A stretch of 64,000 nt of DNA from Dugong dugon. Lineage: Eukaryota; Chordata; Mammalia; Sirenia; Dugongidae. Below are positions 45,951 through 56,599 of the stretch, one piece after another. How positions within the stretch are numbered: the stretch's first letter is position 1; each line of letters begins with the position of its first letter. The DNA lies in assembly GCA_030035585.1 (NCBI GenBank), contig CM057463.1, positions 139,408,736 to 139,472,735 of the forward strand. Reading direction: 5' to 3'. Both the position numbers and the translations under genes were made by a program. The notes under the pieces were generated by a model. That model was given only the letters and a program-made list of their open reading frames with translations, had not been told where the DNA came from and ran no database searches.

Positions 45951-47192
45951 CAGTACTCCTGAAAACAGAATGGTTTCCTTCTTCAACTCAGTGAAGTGTG
46001 TAGAACCTAAACTGCTTCTGTCATTCACTTCCCAACCCCATCCTCACCATGAATGAGAGGAAAAAGATATAAAACAGATGCTCCCATCTCTAAGAGACTG
46101 TTAGTTCCTGATCTACTCGTTTGCAGATTTTAAAACAAAACACTATAATTTAGATTTAGATTTTGATTAAAGGAGACCCAGGTTTATTCATAATGAAGAA
46201 TTAATAATCGAGAGGAAAGGCAATTCTAAAAAGAATGGTAGGATCATAGAAAACTTGGAAAAATAAGAAGAAAGGCAAATAAATAGTCTCCTTTGTTCTC
46301 CTCTGCATTTACTTAAATGTTTTATAGCTCTGTACCTAAATTTATCTCTGTTGATATCAAGGCTACACAATGACTTCACGTTCTCCTGATGCCAAACCTC
46401 TCTGCAGATCAGCAGATAAACTACACCGAAGAAAATCAGAAAGTAACATTCAGGACAAAACAAAACCCAAACTGTGGAAACAAAAACTATCTATTAATCA
46501 AGTGAAATTTTCTTGGTTTTTGCTTTTCTCAGTAACTATGTTGTTACAGGACTTAAACAGCGTACTGCTGTGTATCAGTGTGTGTTCGATTGCATCTCTC
46601 CAGTGACCCTAATCTATAAATATGGTGTTTCCTTTAACTTAAAAGGGTTTCAATGTTCCCATCCTCTTATTTTCTAACAGACTTGATTACTGCTGAAAGA
46701 GATTAGCTGCTGCCCTAGAAACACTCAAAACATCAATTTCCCTGGTGCAATATCTTACTAATCTCAACACTTAAATCACAATGTTTAGCTAGAGCTTGTT
46801 CAGTGAGTACTTTAAGCTTGATTAAATGACCATTAAACATCCCAGAGCAACCAAAGAAAAAAGCTCAGAAATAGCAGATCACCCATGTGGGAACCCAACT
46901 CCTTTCATTCAGAGAAGGAGACCAATTTTGACAAGACCACCCAAAAGACAAACATTACCATTTATGGATGGTAATTGCAAAATTATAATTACAGTAAACC
47001 CATGCTTAGCGCTGTTATAGCCTATGAAAATTTTTCTAGAATTTCCTAAGTGACATTTGGTCAAAACATAGATAAGCACAAAAGTGTATGTATGTATGTG
47101 TGTGTTCAATTTGTAAAATATCTTTTATTTGCTTACTTTCTCTCTTGTTGAGGTATCTTCCTTTTATTCATTGTTTAGCAGCTCTTCAGGGA
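45951..47192. other. No recognised feature
   Basis: Unassigned. The 78-codon plus-strand frame at 46370 starts in a coding-looking basic stretch, but I recognise no protein or splice sites. A short (TATG)n run lies at about 47084-47105. Confidence 0.5.
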
Positions 47193-47432
47193 CACCAAAA
47201 CAAAAATCAAACCAGTTGCCATTGATTCCAACTCATAGTGACCCTATAGGACAGAGTAGAACTAGCCTATAGGGTTCCCAAGGCTGTGATTTTTATTATA
47301 GCAGCCTGTCACATCTTCCTTTCTCAGAGCAGGCGGTGGGTTTAAACCACTGACCGAACCATCGACTGAACTGTTGGCCTTTTGGTTAGCAGCCAAGCAC
47401 TTTACCCATTGCGCCACCAGGACTGCTTTGTT
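47193..47432 (-). repeat. AfroSINE with a small internal duplication
   Basis: A reverse-strand copy with 'ttgccattgattccaactc' and 'acagagtagaactagcc'. Around box B there is extra sequence ('accgaaccatcgactgaactg') compared with neighbours. The head ends 'attgcgccaccagg'. Confidence 0.9.
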
Positions 47433-47848
47433 CAGGGAAAGGTTTAGCAATTTAGTTTATGTCTCTTGACGAATGCAGAGAGGACAGAAAATGGCTTGAG
47501 AGACGTTTCCAGGCTGTTTGATTTCAATGGGACAAGGAGAGAATTGGGTATTTGCATTATATTTTGGATCAGGGATTAAATAACGTTCTGACAGAAAGTA
47601 GAAAGTGATTAGAATAATGCAGTTTCAAAACGTGACCACAAATCAAGCATTTGTTACTAAGAGTTCCTGGGAGAGAGAGAAAACTAAAAACAAATGTAGG
47701 ACAAGACAAAAAGCAATACCAGCAATACAACAAAAAACAACACCTTGATTGATAAAGCAGACATCAGTCAGAGGTTTTGAAGGACACCAGTAAAATTCAC
47801 AGGAGTTGTCAAGGAAAATACCATTCAGGCAATTTTGACATTACTTTC
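47433..47848. other. No recognised feature
   Basis: Unassigned sequence. Confidence 0.5.
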
Positions 47849-47900
47849 CAAGGTCGCCATGAGTCGGAATCCACATGAGGGCAACTAACAACAAAGACAA
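47849..47900 (+). repeat. SINE/RTE tail remnant
   Basis: 'aaggtcgccatgagtcggaatcc' followed by 'caactaacaacaaag': the last ~50 bases shared by AfroSINEs and RTE. Confidence 0.7.
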
Positions 47901-47982
47901 GCTGTGAGAACATTGACAATCATGGCTTACCCCTACTTCCATCTTACCTTGGTGGAACATACTACTCTTCCACAAAGACTTA

Positions 47983-48122
47983 ACAGGTGTCTCCGGGTGG
48001 CGCAATCAGTTAAACGCTGAATTTCTGGCCAAAAGTTTGGCAGTTCAAAAACACCCAGACGACCTTCAGAAATCAGGACTGACTATCTGCTTCAGAAAGG
48101 CAACTAACAACAACAACAACAA
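47983..48122 (+). repeat. AfroSINE with internal deletion
   Basis: The head 'tctccgggtggcgcaatcag' and box B 'ggcagttcaaaaacacc' are present, then the sequence jumps from 'ctgcttcagaaa' straight to the tail 'ggcaactaacaacaac'. The middle is missing. Confidence 0.85.
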
Positions 48123-48289
48123 AGACTTAGGGAAATATGGTATTACTGTTTTTCCATTTCAGATGTGATGATACTGACATATAAAGGATTTAGTGTATTT
48201 CCCTGAGCTTTCAATGCTCTCTAAAGCAATAATGTCCAGATGAGTTATAGAAGTACAGTGACATAGAAGCCTATTTAAAAAAATGTATA

Positions 48290-48498
48290 AACCCAAAAAC
48301 CTGTTGCCGTCCAGTCAGTTCCAATTCATAGCAACCCTTTAGGACAGAGTCGAACTGGCCCTATAGAGTTTCCAAAGTTGTAAATCTTTATGGGAGCAGG
48401 CTGCCACATCTTTCTCCTGAGGAGGGGCTGGTGGGTTCCAGCTGCTGACTTTTGGGTTAGCAACTGAGTGCTTAACCATTGTGCCAGCAGGGATCCTT
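48290..48498 (-). repeat. AfroSINE, full length
   Basis: A reverse-strand copy from 'cctgttgccgtccagtcag' to the head complement 'gcttaaccattgtgccagcaggg'. Confidence 0.92.
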
Positions 48499-48934
48499 AA
48501 AAATGTGTAATCTTTGACATTCACTAAGCCTATTTGTAACAATTCACATATATCAGCATATATAAATATAAAAAAACTCATTGGACATTTTGGCTGTTAT
48601 AAATTAAAATCTAATTGGAATATTTGCAAATAATCCATAGGAAGGCTTTGATTTCAATAATACAGATTTGCTTGTAAAATACATTTTATTTATCATATGT
48701 TGTCCTTTATTTTTTCACATGGTCAATAAACATGTACATTTTGAGATAAAGTTATGATTTTTAAAAAATGATAATACTGAAAGTTCCATTTCTGTGAGTA
48801 GGAAAATATCTGAATCCTCTTGCTATGTGACTTAATTTTTATATTGACTACAGCTGCTAAATTGCAGTCTATTTTCCTCTAGCTGGTGGCCATCAAGATG
48901 TCTTTCCTTAAACCAATGTTTTTACATAACATGT
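48499..48934. other. No recognised feature
   Basis: AT-rich intergenic sequence. Confidence 0.5.
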
Positions 48935-48946
48935 ACACTTTTATGT
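48935..48946. repeat. Target-site duplication of the tRNA-Gly SINE (left)
   Basis: ACACTTTTATGT. It recurs with one mismatch at 49290-49301. Confidence 0.75.
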
Positions 48947-49289
48947 GTTGTCGTTGTTAGCTGCCGTTCGGTTGGCCCTGACTCATGGTGACCCCATGCG
49001 CAACAGAATGAAACTCTGTCCAATCTTGTGCCATCCCTGTAATCAGTTGCAGTTCAGACCATTGTGATCCACAGGGTTTTCATTGGCTGATTTTCAGAAG
49101 TAGGTCACTAGGCCTTTCTTCATAGTCCATCTTAGTCTGGAAGCACCACTGAAACTTGTTCAGCATCATAGCAACATGCAAGCCTCCACTGACAGATGGT
49201 GGCGTCTGTGCATGAGGTGCATTGGCTGGGAATTGAACCAGCTGGGTCTCCTTTAGTGGGAATTCTACTGCTGAACCACAACTGCTCCC
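48947..49289 (-). repeat. Complete SINE: tRNA-Gly-like head plus RTE-type body and tail
   Basis: In sense the first ~76 bases (49289-49214) fold onto a tRNA-Gly pattern. Box A lies in 'gtggttcagcagtagaattc', box B is 'ggttcaattcc', and the acceptor end is 'ccaatgcacc'. Next come RTE 5'-region blocks ('cttgcatgttgctatgatg', 'gcttccagactaag'). The last part is the RTE 3' end ('gttgcgcatggggtc', 'gcagctaacaacgac'). It is 343 bases with a 12-bp target-site duplication (one mismatch). Confidence 0.85.
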
Positions 49290-49301
49290 ACACTTTCATG
49301 T
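49290..49301. repeat. Target-site duplication of the tRNA-Gly SINE (right)
   Basis: ACACTTTCATGT, matching 48935-48946 except for one base. Confidence 0.75.
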
Positions 49302-49394
49302 AGTGCAGTTATGTATTTTAAGGGTGATCATCCATTTTAAAAATAAAAGATACTCACAATAAATAAATAAAAGATACCAAGTCTTTTGATCCAT

Positions 49395-49570
49395 TGGATA
49401 TTAAAGCTGGAAGGAATTTCCAGGGTCCTCCTGTCTGGAGGAAGATTCCTTTCATACATAAAGATAAGGATGCTCAGGCCAATGAGACAGTGTGGCTTGC
49501 CAAGGCCACACAGCTAGTTCAAGGAGCCTGCCTTGGAGCCACATCTCTTGTCTCCCAGTCCAGACTTTTC
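49395..49570 (-). repeat. MIR-like fragment
   Basis: 'ataaggatgctcaggccaat', 'ttgccaaggccacacagctag' and 'gagccacatctcttgtctcccagtcc' fit a reverse-strand MIR. The 73-codon frame across it is accidental. Confidence 0.6.
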
Positions 49571-50044
49571 CCACTCAATTTCAAGGAGACCATGTTCAGA
49601 AGATTAAAATACTGAAATTTTCTCTTCACATCTGTGTTTTTCAGTAAATCAATTTCTAACATGAATTATAGTCACCATTTCCAGTGTTTATCTGAAAAGT
49701 CCTGGAGCCAACTCAACCCCTGTCCTGAACATATCACTTACTCTCTTTTAGACTGGGTGCACAGCTGCTCTGAGCTTCTCTTTTTACTTTACTGCAATGT
49801 TGTGGATTTTGGAATCAGCTGAAATATGTCATATTTTACAACGATGTTATTTAAAGTTCCTTGTTAAAAATCACAAAGGTAATAATCACAAACTAACCTC
49901 TTTTCCCACTGGGTACTAAAAATTGTTAAATAAACAAACAAAAAAACAACCTTTAAGATGATGTTTCAAAGGAACATTTTAACTTTCAACAAATCTGACA
50001 TTTATCATCCTAATGCTTGGAAATGAATGCTTGAATCAAGAAGA
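49571..50044. other. No recognised feature
   Basis: Unassigned AT-rich sequence. Confidence 0.5.
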
Positions 50045-50366
50045 ATTTTGCTCTTTTAATTGTAGTGATGGAGAGGAAATTGAAGTTGTTAACAATTTTA
50101 TTCTGTTTGAATCAACAATTAATGTCCTTGGAAGCAGCAGTTAAGAAATCAGAGGACGTATGGCACTGGGCAACTCTGCTGCAAAAGACCTCTTTAAAGT
50201 TTTAAAAAGTAAAGATGTCATTTTGATGACTAAGGTGCACCTGACCAAAGCCACGACGTTTTCGATCACTGCATATGCATGCGAAAGTTGTATAATGAAA
50301 AAGGAAGCCAGAAGAAGAATTGATGCACTTGAACCATGACGCTGGTGAAGAATATTGACTATACAG
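50045..50366 (+). repeat. RTE LINE 3' region, first part
   Basis: Matches 29050-29330 block by block: 'caacaattaatgtccttgg', 'gcactgggcaactctgctg' and 'gctggtgaagaatattga'. The RTE sequence that should follow is found inverted at 50563-50755 and then forward at 51328. Confidence 0.85.
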
Positions 50367-50445
50367 TGGTTTAGAGCTCTGGCAAGCTCTAGCTGCTAAC
50401 CAAAAGGTCAACAGTTTGAATCCACCAGCAGCTCCTTGAAAGTCA
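50367..50445 (+). repeat. AfroSINE head fragment at an inversion edge
   Basis: 'agtggtttagagctctgg', 'gctaaccaaaaggtcaac' and 'tttgaatccaccagcagctc' form a SINE head without a body. Confidence 0.75.
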
Positions 50446-50562
50446 TCTGATGTTATTATCCAATGTGTTGTAAATCCTACGGTGGACAATCACACAGCAC
50501 TAGGAATCATGGCCGGGCTAAGTTGACACATATTTTTGGGGGAACACAATTCCATCCATGAC
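50446..50562 (-). repeat. MLT1-like LTR, 5' part, inverted
   Basis: The reverse complement reads 'GTCATGGATGGAATTGTGTT' and 'gtcaacttagcccggccatg', the start of the same LTR family as 36745-37261. The rest of the LTR lies forward at 50936-51327. Confidence 0.8.
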
Positions 50563-50756
50563 GTCATCTCATTGAGGGTTTCAGTCATTTTCACTGACCC
50601 TCTGCTTACCAAACATGATGTCCTTTTATAGCAATTAGCCGTTCTTGATGTGTCCAAAGTAAATGAGCTGAAGTCTCGCCATCCTTACTGGTAAGAAACA
50701 TTCTAGTTGTATTTCCTCGAAGACATTTGTTTCTTGTTCTGGTAGTCCACCAAAAA
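50563..50756 (-). repeat. RTE LINE piece, inverted
   Basis: The reverse-strand RTE C-terminal code ('cccatcctt' excepted) contains 'tctcattgagggtttcag', 'catgatgtcctttta' and 'gccatccttactggtaag'. It fills the gap between 50366 and 51328 of the plus-strand RTE copy when turned round. Confidence 0.82.
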
Positions 50757-50771
50757 AAAAGTGTTGTAAAT

Positions 50772-50930
50772 GTAATGGAGCTCTGGTGGCACAGTGGTTA
50801 AGAGCTACGGCTGCTAACCAAAAGGTCGGCAGTTCAAATACACCAGCCACTCCTTGGAAACCCTATGGGGCAGTTCTACTCTGTCCTGTAGGGTAGCTAT
50901 GAGTCGGAATCGACTTTACAGTAACGTATT
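50772..50930 (+). repeat. AfroSINE
   Basis: Head 'gctctggtggcacagtggttaagagc', box B 'ggcagttcaaatacacc', body 'ggaaaccctatggggcagttctactctg', end 'atgagtcggaatcgac'. This is one of the best-preserved copies in the window. Confidence 0.95.
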
Positions 50931-50935
50931 TTTTT

Positions 50936-51327
50936 GTGATGTTAATGAGGCAGGATTAGCAGCAGTTATGTTAATGAGGTAGGACTTAATCTTTGAGATT
51001 AGATTTTATTTTAAGTCAATCTCTTTTGAGATATAAAAGAGAGAAGTGAGTAGAGAGACATGGAGACCTCATATTACCAAGAAACAGGAGCCAGGAGAAT
51101 AGAGTGTTGTTTGGATCCAGGGTCCCTGCACTGAGAAGCTCCTCGACTGGGAAGATTGATGACAAGGACCTTCCTCCAGACCCGACAGAAAGAGAAAGCC
51201 TTGCCCTGGAGCTGGCACCCTGAATTAAGACTTCTAGCCTCCTAAACTGTGAGAAAATAAATTTCTGTTCATTAAAGTCATCTACTTGTGGTGTTTCTGT
51301 TATAGCAGCACTAAATAACTAAGACTG
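50936..51327 (+). repeat. MLT1-like LTR, 3' part
   Basis: 'gatgttaatgaggcagg', 'caatctcttttgagatataaaagagag' (a TATA-like region), 'gccttgccctggagctggcaccctg' and the AATAAA region 'gagaaaataaatttctg', ending near 'taactaagact'. Forward orientation. Confidence 0.88.
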
Positions 51328-51465
51328 ATGGATTGACACAATAGCTGCAATTATGGAGTCAAACATACCGATGATCATAAAGATGGTGAAGGACTGAGCA
51401 ACATTTTTTTTCTGTTCTACGTAAAGTCACCATGAGTTGGAGCCAACTCAATGGCAACTACAAAC
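51328..51465 (+). repeat. RTE LINE 3' terminus, last part
   Basis: 'gatggattgacacaatagc', 'atgatcataaagatggtg' and 'accatgagttggagccaac', ending 'ggcaactacaaacc'. It continues the RTE copy that starts at 50045, beyond the LTR. Confidence 0.85.
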
Positions 51466-51704
51466 CAGAACAAGTTGTAGAAAATGCATTACTCTAAGTA
51501 TATGTATCTGCTTCTGCTCTCTTGAGAATCAGAAAAATAGTAATAATATATTTATTGATTTATTGAGTGTTTTTGTTGTTGTTAGGTGACAACAACAGAA
51601 CCAAACACTGCCCAGTCCTGTCACATCCACACAATCCTTGATATGCTTGAGTTCATCGTTGCAGCCACTGTGTCAGTCAGTCTCACTAAGGATTTTCCTC
51701 TCTT

Positions 51705-52320
51705 TCACTGACCCTCTACTTTACCAAGCATGATGTCCTTTTCCAGGAACTGGTCCCTTCTGTTAACATGTCCAAAGTACCTGAGACCAAGTCTCGCCAT
51801 CCTTGCTTCTAAGGAGCATTCTGGCTGTACTCCAACAGAGATTTCTTTGTTCTTCTGGCAGTTCATGGTATATTCAATATTTTTCATCAACATCATAATT
51901 CAAAGGCATCAATTCTCCTTCAGTCTTCCTTACTCATTGTCCAGCTTTCACACGCATATGAAGCAGTTGAAAATACCATGGCTTGAGTTATGCAGATCTT
52001 AGTCCTTAAAGTCATGTCTTTGCTTGTTTAAAACTTTAAAGAGGTCTTTTGCAGCAGATTTGTCCAATGTAATACAGTGTTTGATTTCTTTACTGATGCT
52101 TCCATGGGTGTTGACTGTGGACCCAAGCAAACTGAAATCCTTGACAACTTCAATATTTTCTCTGTTTATCATGATGTTGCTTATTGGTCTAGTTGTGGGG
52201 AGTTTTGTTTTCTTTAGGTTGAGGCATAATCCATAATGAAGGCTGTAGTCTTTGATCTTCACCAGTAAGTGCTTTAAGTCCTCTTCAATTTCAGCAAGCA
52301 AGGTTGTGTCATCTGCATAT
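51705..52320 (-). pseudogene. RTE polyprotein, reverse transcriptase C-terminal part
   Basis: Frames 51999-52301 ('EEDLKHLLVKIKDYSLHYGL', 'GSTVNTHGSISKEIKHC') and 51705-51896 ('VQPECSLEARMARL', 'RDQFLEKDIMLGKVEGQ') follow motif C. The codons for YADD (reverse strand, about 52306-52317) are intact but directly preceded by an in-frame TGA, where relatives have Arg. So motif C would be cut off from the upstream domain. Confidence 0.83.
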
Positions 52321-52567
52321 CACAGGTGGTTAATGAGTCTTCCTCCAGTCCTGATGCCCTGTTCTTCATATAGTCCAGCTTCCTTGATTATTTCCTCAGC
52401 ATACAGATTGAATAAGTATGGTGAAAAAATACAACCCAGACGGACACCTTTCCTGATTGTAAATCACACAGTATACTCTTGTTCTGTTCGAACTACTGCC
52501 TCTTGATCTATGTACAGGTTCCTCATGAGCACAATTAGGTGTTCTGGAATTTCCATTCTTCACAATG

Positions 52568-52927
52568 TTAGCCATAATTTGTTATGATATACACAGTTGA
52601 ATGATTTTGCATAGTCAATAAAACACAGGTAAATATCTTTCTAGTTTCTCTGCTTTCAACCAAGATCCATCTGACTTTAGCAATGATATCCCTCCTTCCA
52701 CTTCCTTTTTTGAATCTGGTTTGAATTTCTGGCAATTCCCTGTTGATGTACTGTTGCAGCTGCATTTGAATTATCTTCAGCAAAATTTTAGTTGCTTGTA
52801 ATACTAATAATATTGTTTGATAATTTCTACATTCTATTGGATCACCTTTGTTTGGATGTACACAAATATGGATCTCATCCAGTTGGTTGGCCAGGTAGCT
52901 GTCTTCCAAATTTCTTGGCATAGACAA
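52568..52927 (-). pseudogene. RTE polyprotein, reverse transcriptase N-terminal part
   Basis: A 119-codon frame with 'HPNKGDPIECRNYQTILLV' (the fingers motif beginning RT domain 1-2), 'KILLKIIQMQLQQYINRELP' and 'GSGRRDIIAKVRWILVESRE'. Motif A, which should read close to 'FIDYAKAFD', is replaced by 'LLTMQNHST' after a frameshift, so the first catalytic Asp is lost in this frame. Confidence 0.83.
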
Positions 52928-53183
52928 GTGAGCATCTCCAGTGCTGCATCTGTTTGTTGAATCATCTCAATTCATATTCTGTCAGTTCTGGAGACTTGTT
53001 TTTTGCCAGTGACTTCAGTGCAGCTTAGACTTCTTCCTTCAGTACCACTGGTTCTTGATCATATGCTACCTCCTGAAACGATTGAATGTCGACCAATTCT
53101 TTTTGGTATAGTGGCTGTGTATTCCTTCCATCTTCTTTTGATGTTTCTTGTGTCATTTAATATCTTCCATGTAGACTCCTCCA

Positions 53184-53504
53184 CTATTGCAACTCGAGGC
53201 GTGAATTTTTATTTGGTTCTTTCAGCTTGAGAAATACCGAGCGTGTTCTTCCTTTTTGATTTTCTAATTCAAGGTCTTTGCACATTTCATTATAATACTT
53301 TACTTTTTTTTCTCGAGCTGCCCTTTGTAATATTCTGTTCAGCTCTTTAACTTCATCATTTATTCCATTTATTTTTGCTGCTCTACTTTCAAGTGCAAGT
53401 TTCAGAGTCTCTTCTGACATGCATTTTGATATTTTCTTTCTTTCCTGCCTTTTTAACGGTACTTTGCTTTCTTCTTGTATGATGTCCTTGATATCATTCC
53501 ACAA
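53184..53504 (-). pseudogene. RTE polyprotein, linker between endonuclease and RT
   Basis: A 106-codon frame with 'WNDIKDIIQEESKVPLKRQ', 'MSEETLKLALESRAAKING' and 'LQRAAREKKVKYYNEMC'. This helical Lys/Glu-rich linker sits between the nuclease and RT in RTE elements. Confidence 0.82.
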
Positions 53505-53716
53505 CTTGTCTGGTCTTTGGTCATTAGGGTTGATGCATCAAATCTACTCTGAAGATGGTCTCTAAATTCAGGTGGGATATAATCAAGGTCATACTCTGGC
53601 TCTTATGGACTTGTTTTAATTTTCTTCAGCTCCAACTTTAACTTGCATCTGAACAATTGATAATCTGTTCTGCAGTTGTCCTCTGGTCTTGTTCTGAGTG
53701 ATGATACTGAGCTTTT

Positions 53717-54187
53717 TCATTGTCTCTTTCCAAACATGTAGCCGATTTGATTCCTGCGTATTCCATCTGGAGAGATCCATGTGTATAGTTGCAGTTTATG
53801 TTGTTGAAAAACAGTATTTGCAATTAATAGGATGTTAGTTTTGCAAAATTCTATCATACAATCTTTGGCATCGTTTCTATCACCAAGGCCATATTTTCCG
53901 ACTACTGATCCTTCTTCTTTGTTTCCATCTTTCACATTCCAATCACCAGTCATTATCAATACATCTTGATTGCATGTTTGATCAATTTCAGACTGCAGAA
54001 GTTGATAAAAATCTTCAGTTTCCTCATCTTTGGCATTAGTGGTTGGTGCATACATTTGAATAATAGTTGTATTAACTGATCTTTCTTGTAGGTGTATGGA
54101 TATTATTCTATCACTGACAGCATTGTACTTCAGGATAGATCTTGAAATGTTCTTTTTGACAATGAATGCAACACCATTCCGCTTCAA
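53717..54187 (-). pseudogene. RTE polyprotein, endonuclease domain
   Basis: A 156-codon frame. It contains 'RISI' and 'IIQMYAPTTNAKDEETEDFY', the nuclease motif 'MTGDWNVKDG', and 'VGKYGLGDRNDAKDCMIEFC' and 'TWISPDGIRRNQIGYM'. In active relatives the last motif ends QIDYI. Here the Asp is Gly, which would damage the active site. The nuclease normally nicks target DNA to prime RTE and SINE copying. Confidence 0.87.
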
Positions 54188-54794
54188 GTTGTCATTCCCG
54201 GCATAGTAGACCCTATGATTTTCGGATTCAAAATGACCAATACCAGTCCATTTCAGCTAACTAATGCCTAAGATATCGGTCTTGAAGCATTCCATTTCAT
54301 TTTTGATGACTTCCAATTTTCTTAGGTTCGTACACCATACAGTCCACATTTCTATTATTAATGGATATTTGCAGCTGTTTCTTCTCATTTTGAGTTATGC
54401 CACATCAACAAAAGAAGGTGCTGAATGCTTGACTCCATCATGTCATTAAGATCAACTCTACTTTGAGGAAGCAGCACTTCCCCAGTCTTATATTGAGTGC
54501 CTTCCAACCTGAGGGGCTCATCTTCTGGAATTAGACAATGTTTCACTGGTATTTGCAAGGTTTTTACTCACCAATTTTTTCTAGCACTAGACGGTCAGAT
54601 CCTTGCTCACAGTCTGTCTTAATCTGGAAACTCTGCCACAACCTGTCCACCATGGGTGATTCTGCTGGTATTTGAACTACTGGTGGCTTAGTTTCCAGCA
54701 TCACAGCAACACGCAAGCCACCACAGTACAATACATTTTCAGATGAGTGGTGATTTTCTTGGTGGTGAGGTGGGGAAGGTCGCTTACTAGCTGC

Positions 54795-54990
54795 TAATTC
54801 CTTGGATAAGCTCTTTACATGCATTATCTCATTTAATTCTAACAGCATCCTATGAGATAGTTATTATTATCCCCATTTTACAGGTGAGATAAATGAGGCT
54901 GAAGAGTTAAGGTCACAAAGTTGGTAAATGGCAGAGCCATGATTGAAATCCATACAGTCTCAGTTCAGTCCCCAGCTTTGTGTTATAATG
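54795..54990 (-). repeat. MIR, well preserved
   Basis: 'gctctttacatgcattatctc', 'atttaattctaacagcatcc', 'tattatccccattttacagg', 'gaggctgaagagttaaggtc' and 'ggcagagccatgattgaaatcc' appear in the exact reverse-strand MIR order. Confidence 0.95.
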
Positions 54991-55243
54991 TACAATCACC
55001 TGAGGAGGAGACTGCCTCCCAGACTCAGCATTTTTTGGTAACACCCATTGTCAAGAACTTCCTGGAAGGAGGAACAACCAGATTGAGTCCTGAAGAGACA
55101 TCAAACTATAGTGATAAAAACATGGATTTTAAATATTGACACATTATGAAATACATAACTAAGGTCACCGAACAATGTTTGTAGAAATTGTCAAATGGGA
55201 ATGTAATATGCTGTGTAAACTTTTACGAGAAAACACTATAAAT

Positions 55244-55264
55244 ACTAAAAAAAAAAAAAAAAAA
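55244..55264. repeat. Poly(A) tract
   Basis: An uninterrupted A run of about 20 bases at the left edge of a MIR. It may be the tail of a small unrecognised retroposon. Confidence 0.85.
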
Positions 55265-55267
55265 GAA

Positions 55268-55460
55268 CCAGACTCTATGCACAGACTTCTGGGGTTGGTG
55301 TCCCTGCTTGCTACTTACCACAGTTCTGTAAGCTTTAGTTTTCTTGTCTGTAAAATGGAAAATATACCACTATATATGTCTATAGTTTTGCTGTGACCAT
55401 GGGTTGAGGTAATCCATGCAAAGTTCTTTACACAACACCTGACACATAATATGCAGTCAA
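55268..55460 (+). repeat. MIR
   Basis: 'gctttagttttcttgtctgtaaaatgg', 'gttgaggtaatccatgcaaag' and 'caacacctgacacataatatgcag' follow the forward MIR order. Confidence 0.85.
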
Positions 55461-56599
55461 AAAAGCTTAGCTAGTAATTTTTTCTGTTATTATAAAATCA
55501 TACATCTTATTGTTAACACAGATAAAAATGAAATTCCTAGCTTATTTTCTATGTCTCCAAATCCCTCAATATCCCCTGAGAAAAGAAAATCTGAATGGTG
55601 GTCTGGGGACTAGGGGCAAGAAGGGTTTGTTTTCTGCTTTGCACATCCCAATCTACCATTGAACTTGGCTTGCAAGAAAATAAAGCAGCCAGTCAGCAGG
55701 TGTTTATGATATCATACTAGAAACTAAAACAAAACAGAGCATAGACTGGACATTGTCCTGGCCTCGAGAACCCAAGAGAGAGACAGCTAGCCAGGCATAC
55801 TATGAGTAGAAGGATGCACAGTCATTATTTACATGCACTGTTGGGGATGGATGTTTTGGAGTCTCGCAGAGAGCTGCTGACTAGAGAGGAAGGACTTTAG
55901 GACAGCGCTCTGGAGATGATGAAGCTGTTGTTATGTGATGCAGATGGAAAGAACTATTGTGAGTCAAAGAAGTTGTTTTCTGCTCCTGGGATACTACTGG
56001 CAAAACTTCTGGGATAGGAGTTGGAATGTAAGAAAAGCATAGGTCTTCTTAACACCAATGGAGGTTGTTGGCTAGAGTATAGAATGAGATGAAAGTGGCT
56101 GGATGGAGTAGAACCATAGGGTGAAGCATAAATGATGAAACCATACTACAAAGTGATCAAAATGGATTTTGATCAGAATTTTTTTTTGATCAGAATTTTT
56201 TCAGAATTGTTTAAAGATGGTTTAGACCCACAGATAACTAGCAAGCTGGTGGAGACCTAAAGAGGAGGAGTTCGTGGTCCAGTTATTGTGTAAGAAGTTT
56301 CAGCCTCTCTGTCTTACTTTCCTTCATGCTTGCATGTATACATGCACATACATACATGCACACACACTTCTAGGATCCTCTATCTGGAATACTTCTTTCT
56401 TGCTCCTCTTCTTGCTCCCCTCCCCTCTTGCTTGACTATTCCATTCAGAGACTTAAGATTGCAGCCTTAGGTCCTCCTTCAGGAAGTCATAAAGACTGGG
56501 TTATAAAGTCATAAAGACCATAGGGACTGCATTAGGTCTTTTCCTGGTGTCCTGATAATAATCTCCTGCTTCCTTTTGTCAAATTTGTTTTTGTTTTTT
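55461..56599. other. No recognised feature
   Basis: Unassigned sequence, with a duplicated 'gatcagaattttttt' motif at about 56171-56200 and a (CATA)n/(CA)n run near 56335-56368. No long frame. Confidence 0.5.

Larger units (their letters stand above)
51574..54752 (-). mobile_element. Near full-length RTE (BovB-clade) LINE
   Basis: A 3.2-kb reverse-strand element, from its 3' end (51574, 'gttgttgttaggtgac') to its 5' UTR (about 54740, 'cacagcaacacgcaagcc' on the + strand). It shows the RTE layout: a single polyprotein with an APE-type endonuclease and a reverse transcriptase, and a short 3' UTR shared with the AfroSINEs. Several frameshifts and stops make it inactive. RTE/BovB elements are known to be patchily distributed and horizontally transferred among vertebrates, and Afrotheria are among the carriers. 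Confidence 0.9.

Noticed and set aside
46370-46606. Plus-strand 78-codon frame with a basic, coding-looking start
   Set aside because: No recognisable domain, no splice signals that fit, and ordinary intergenic surroundings.
49213-49290. tRNA-Gly gene on the minus strand
   Set aside because: The tRNA-like part is the head of a 343-base SINE with a target-site duplication and RTE tail. The cloverleaf is mutated.
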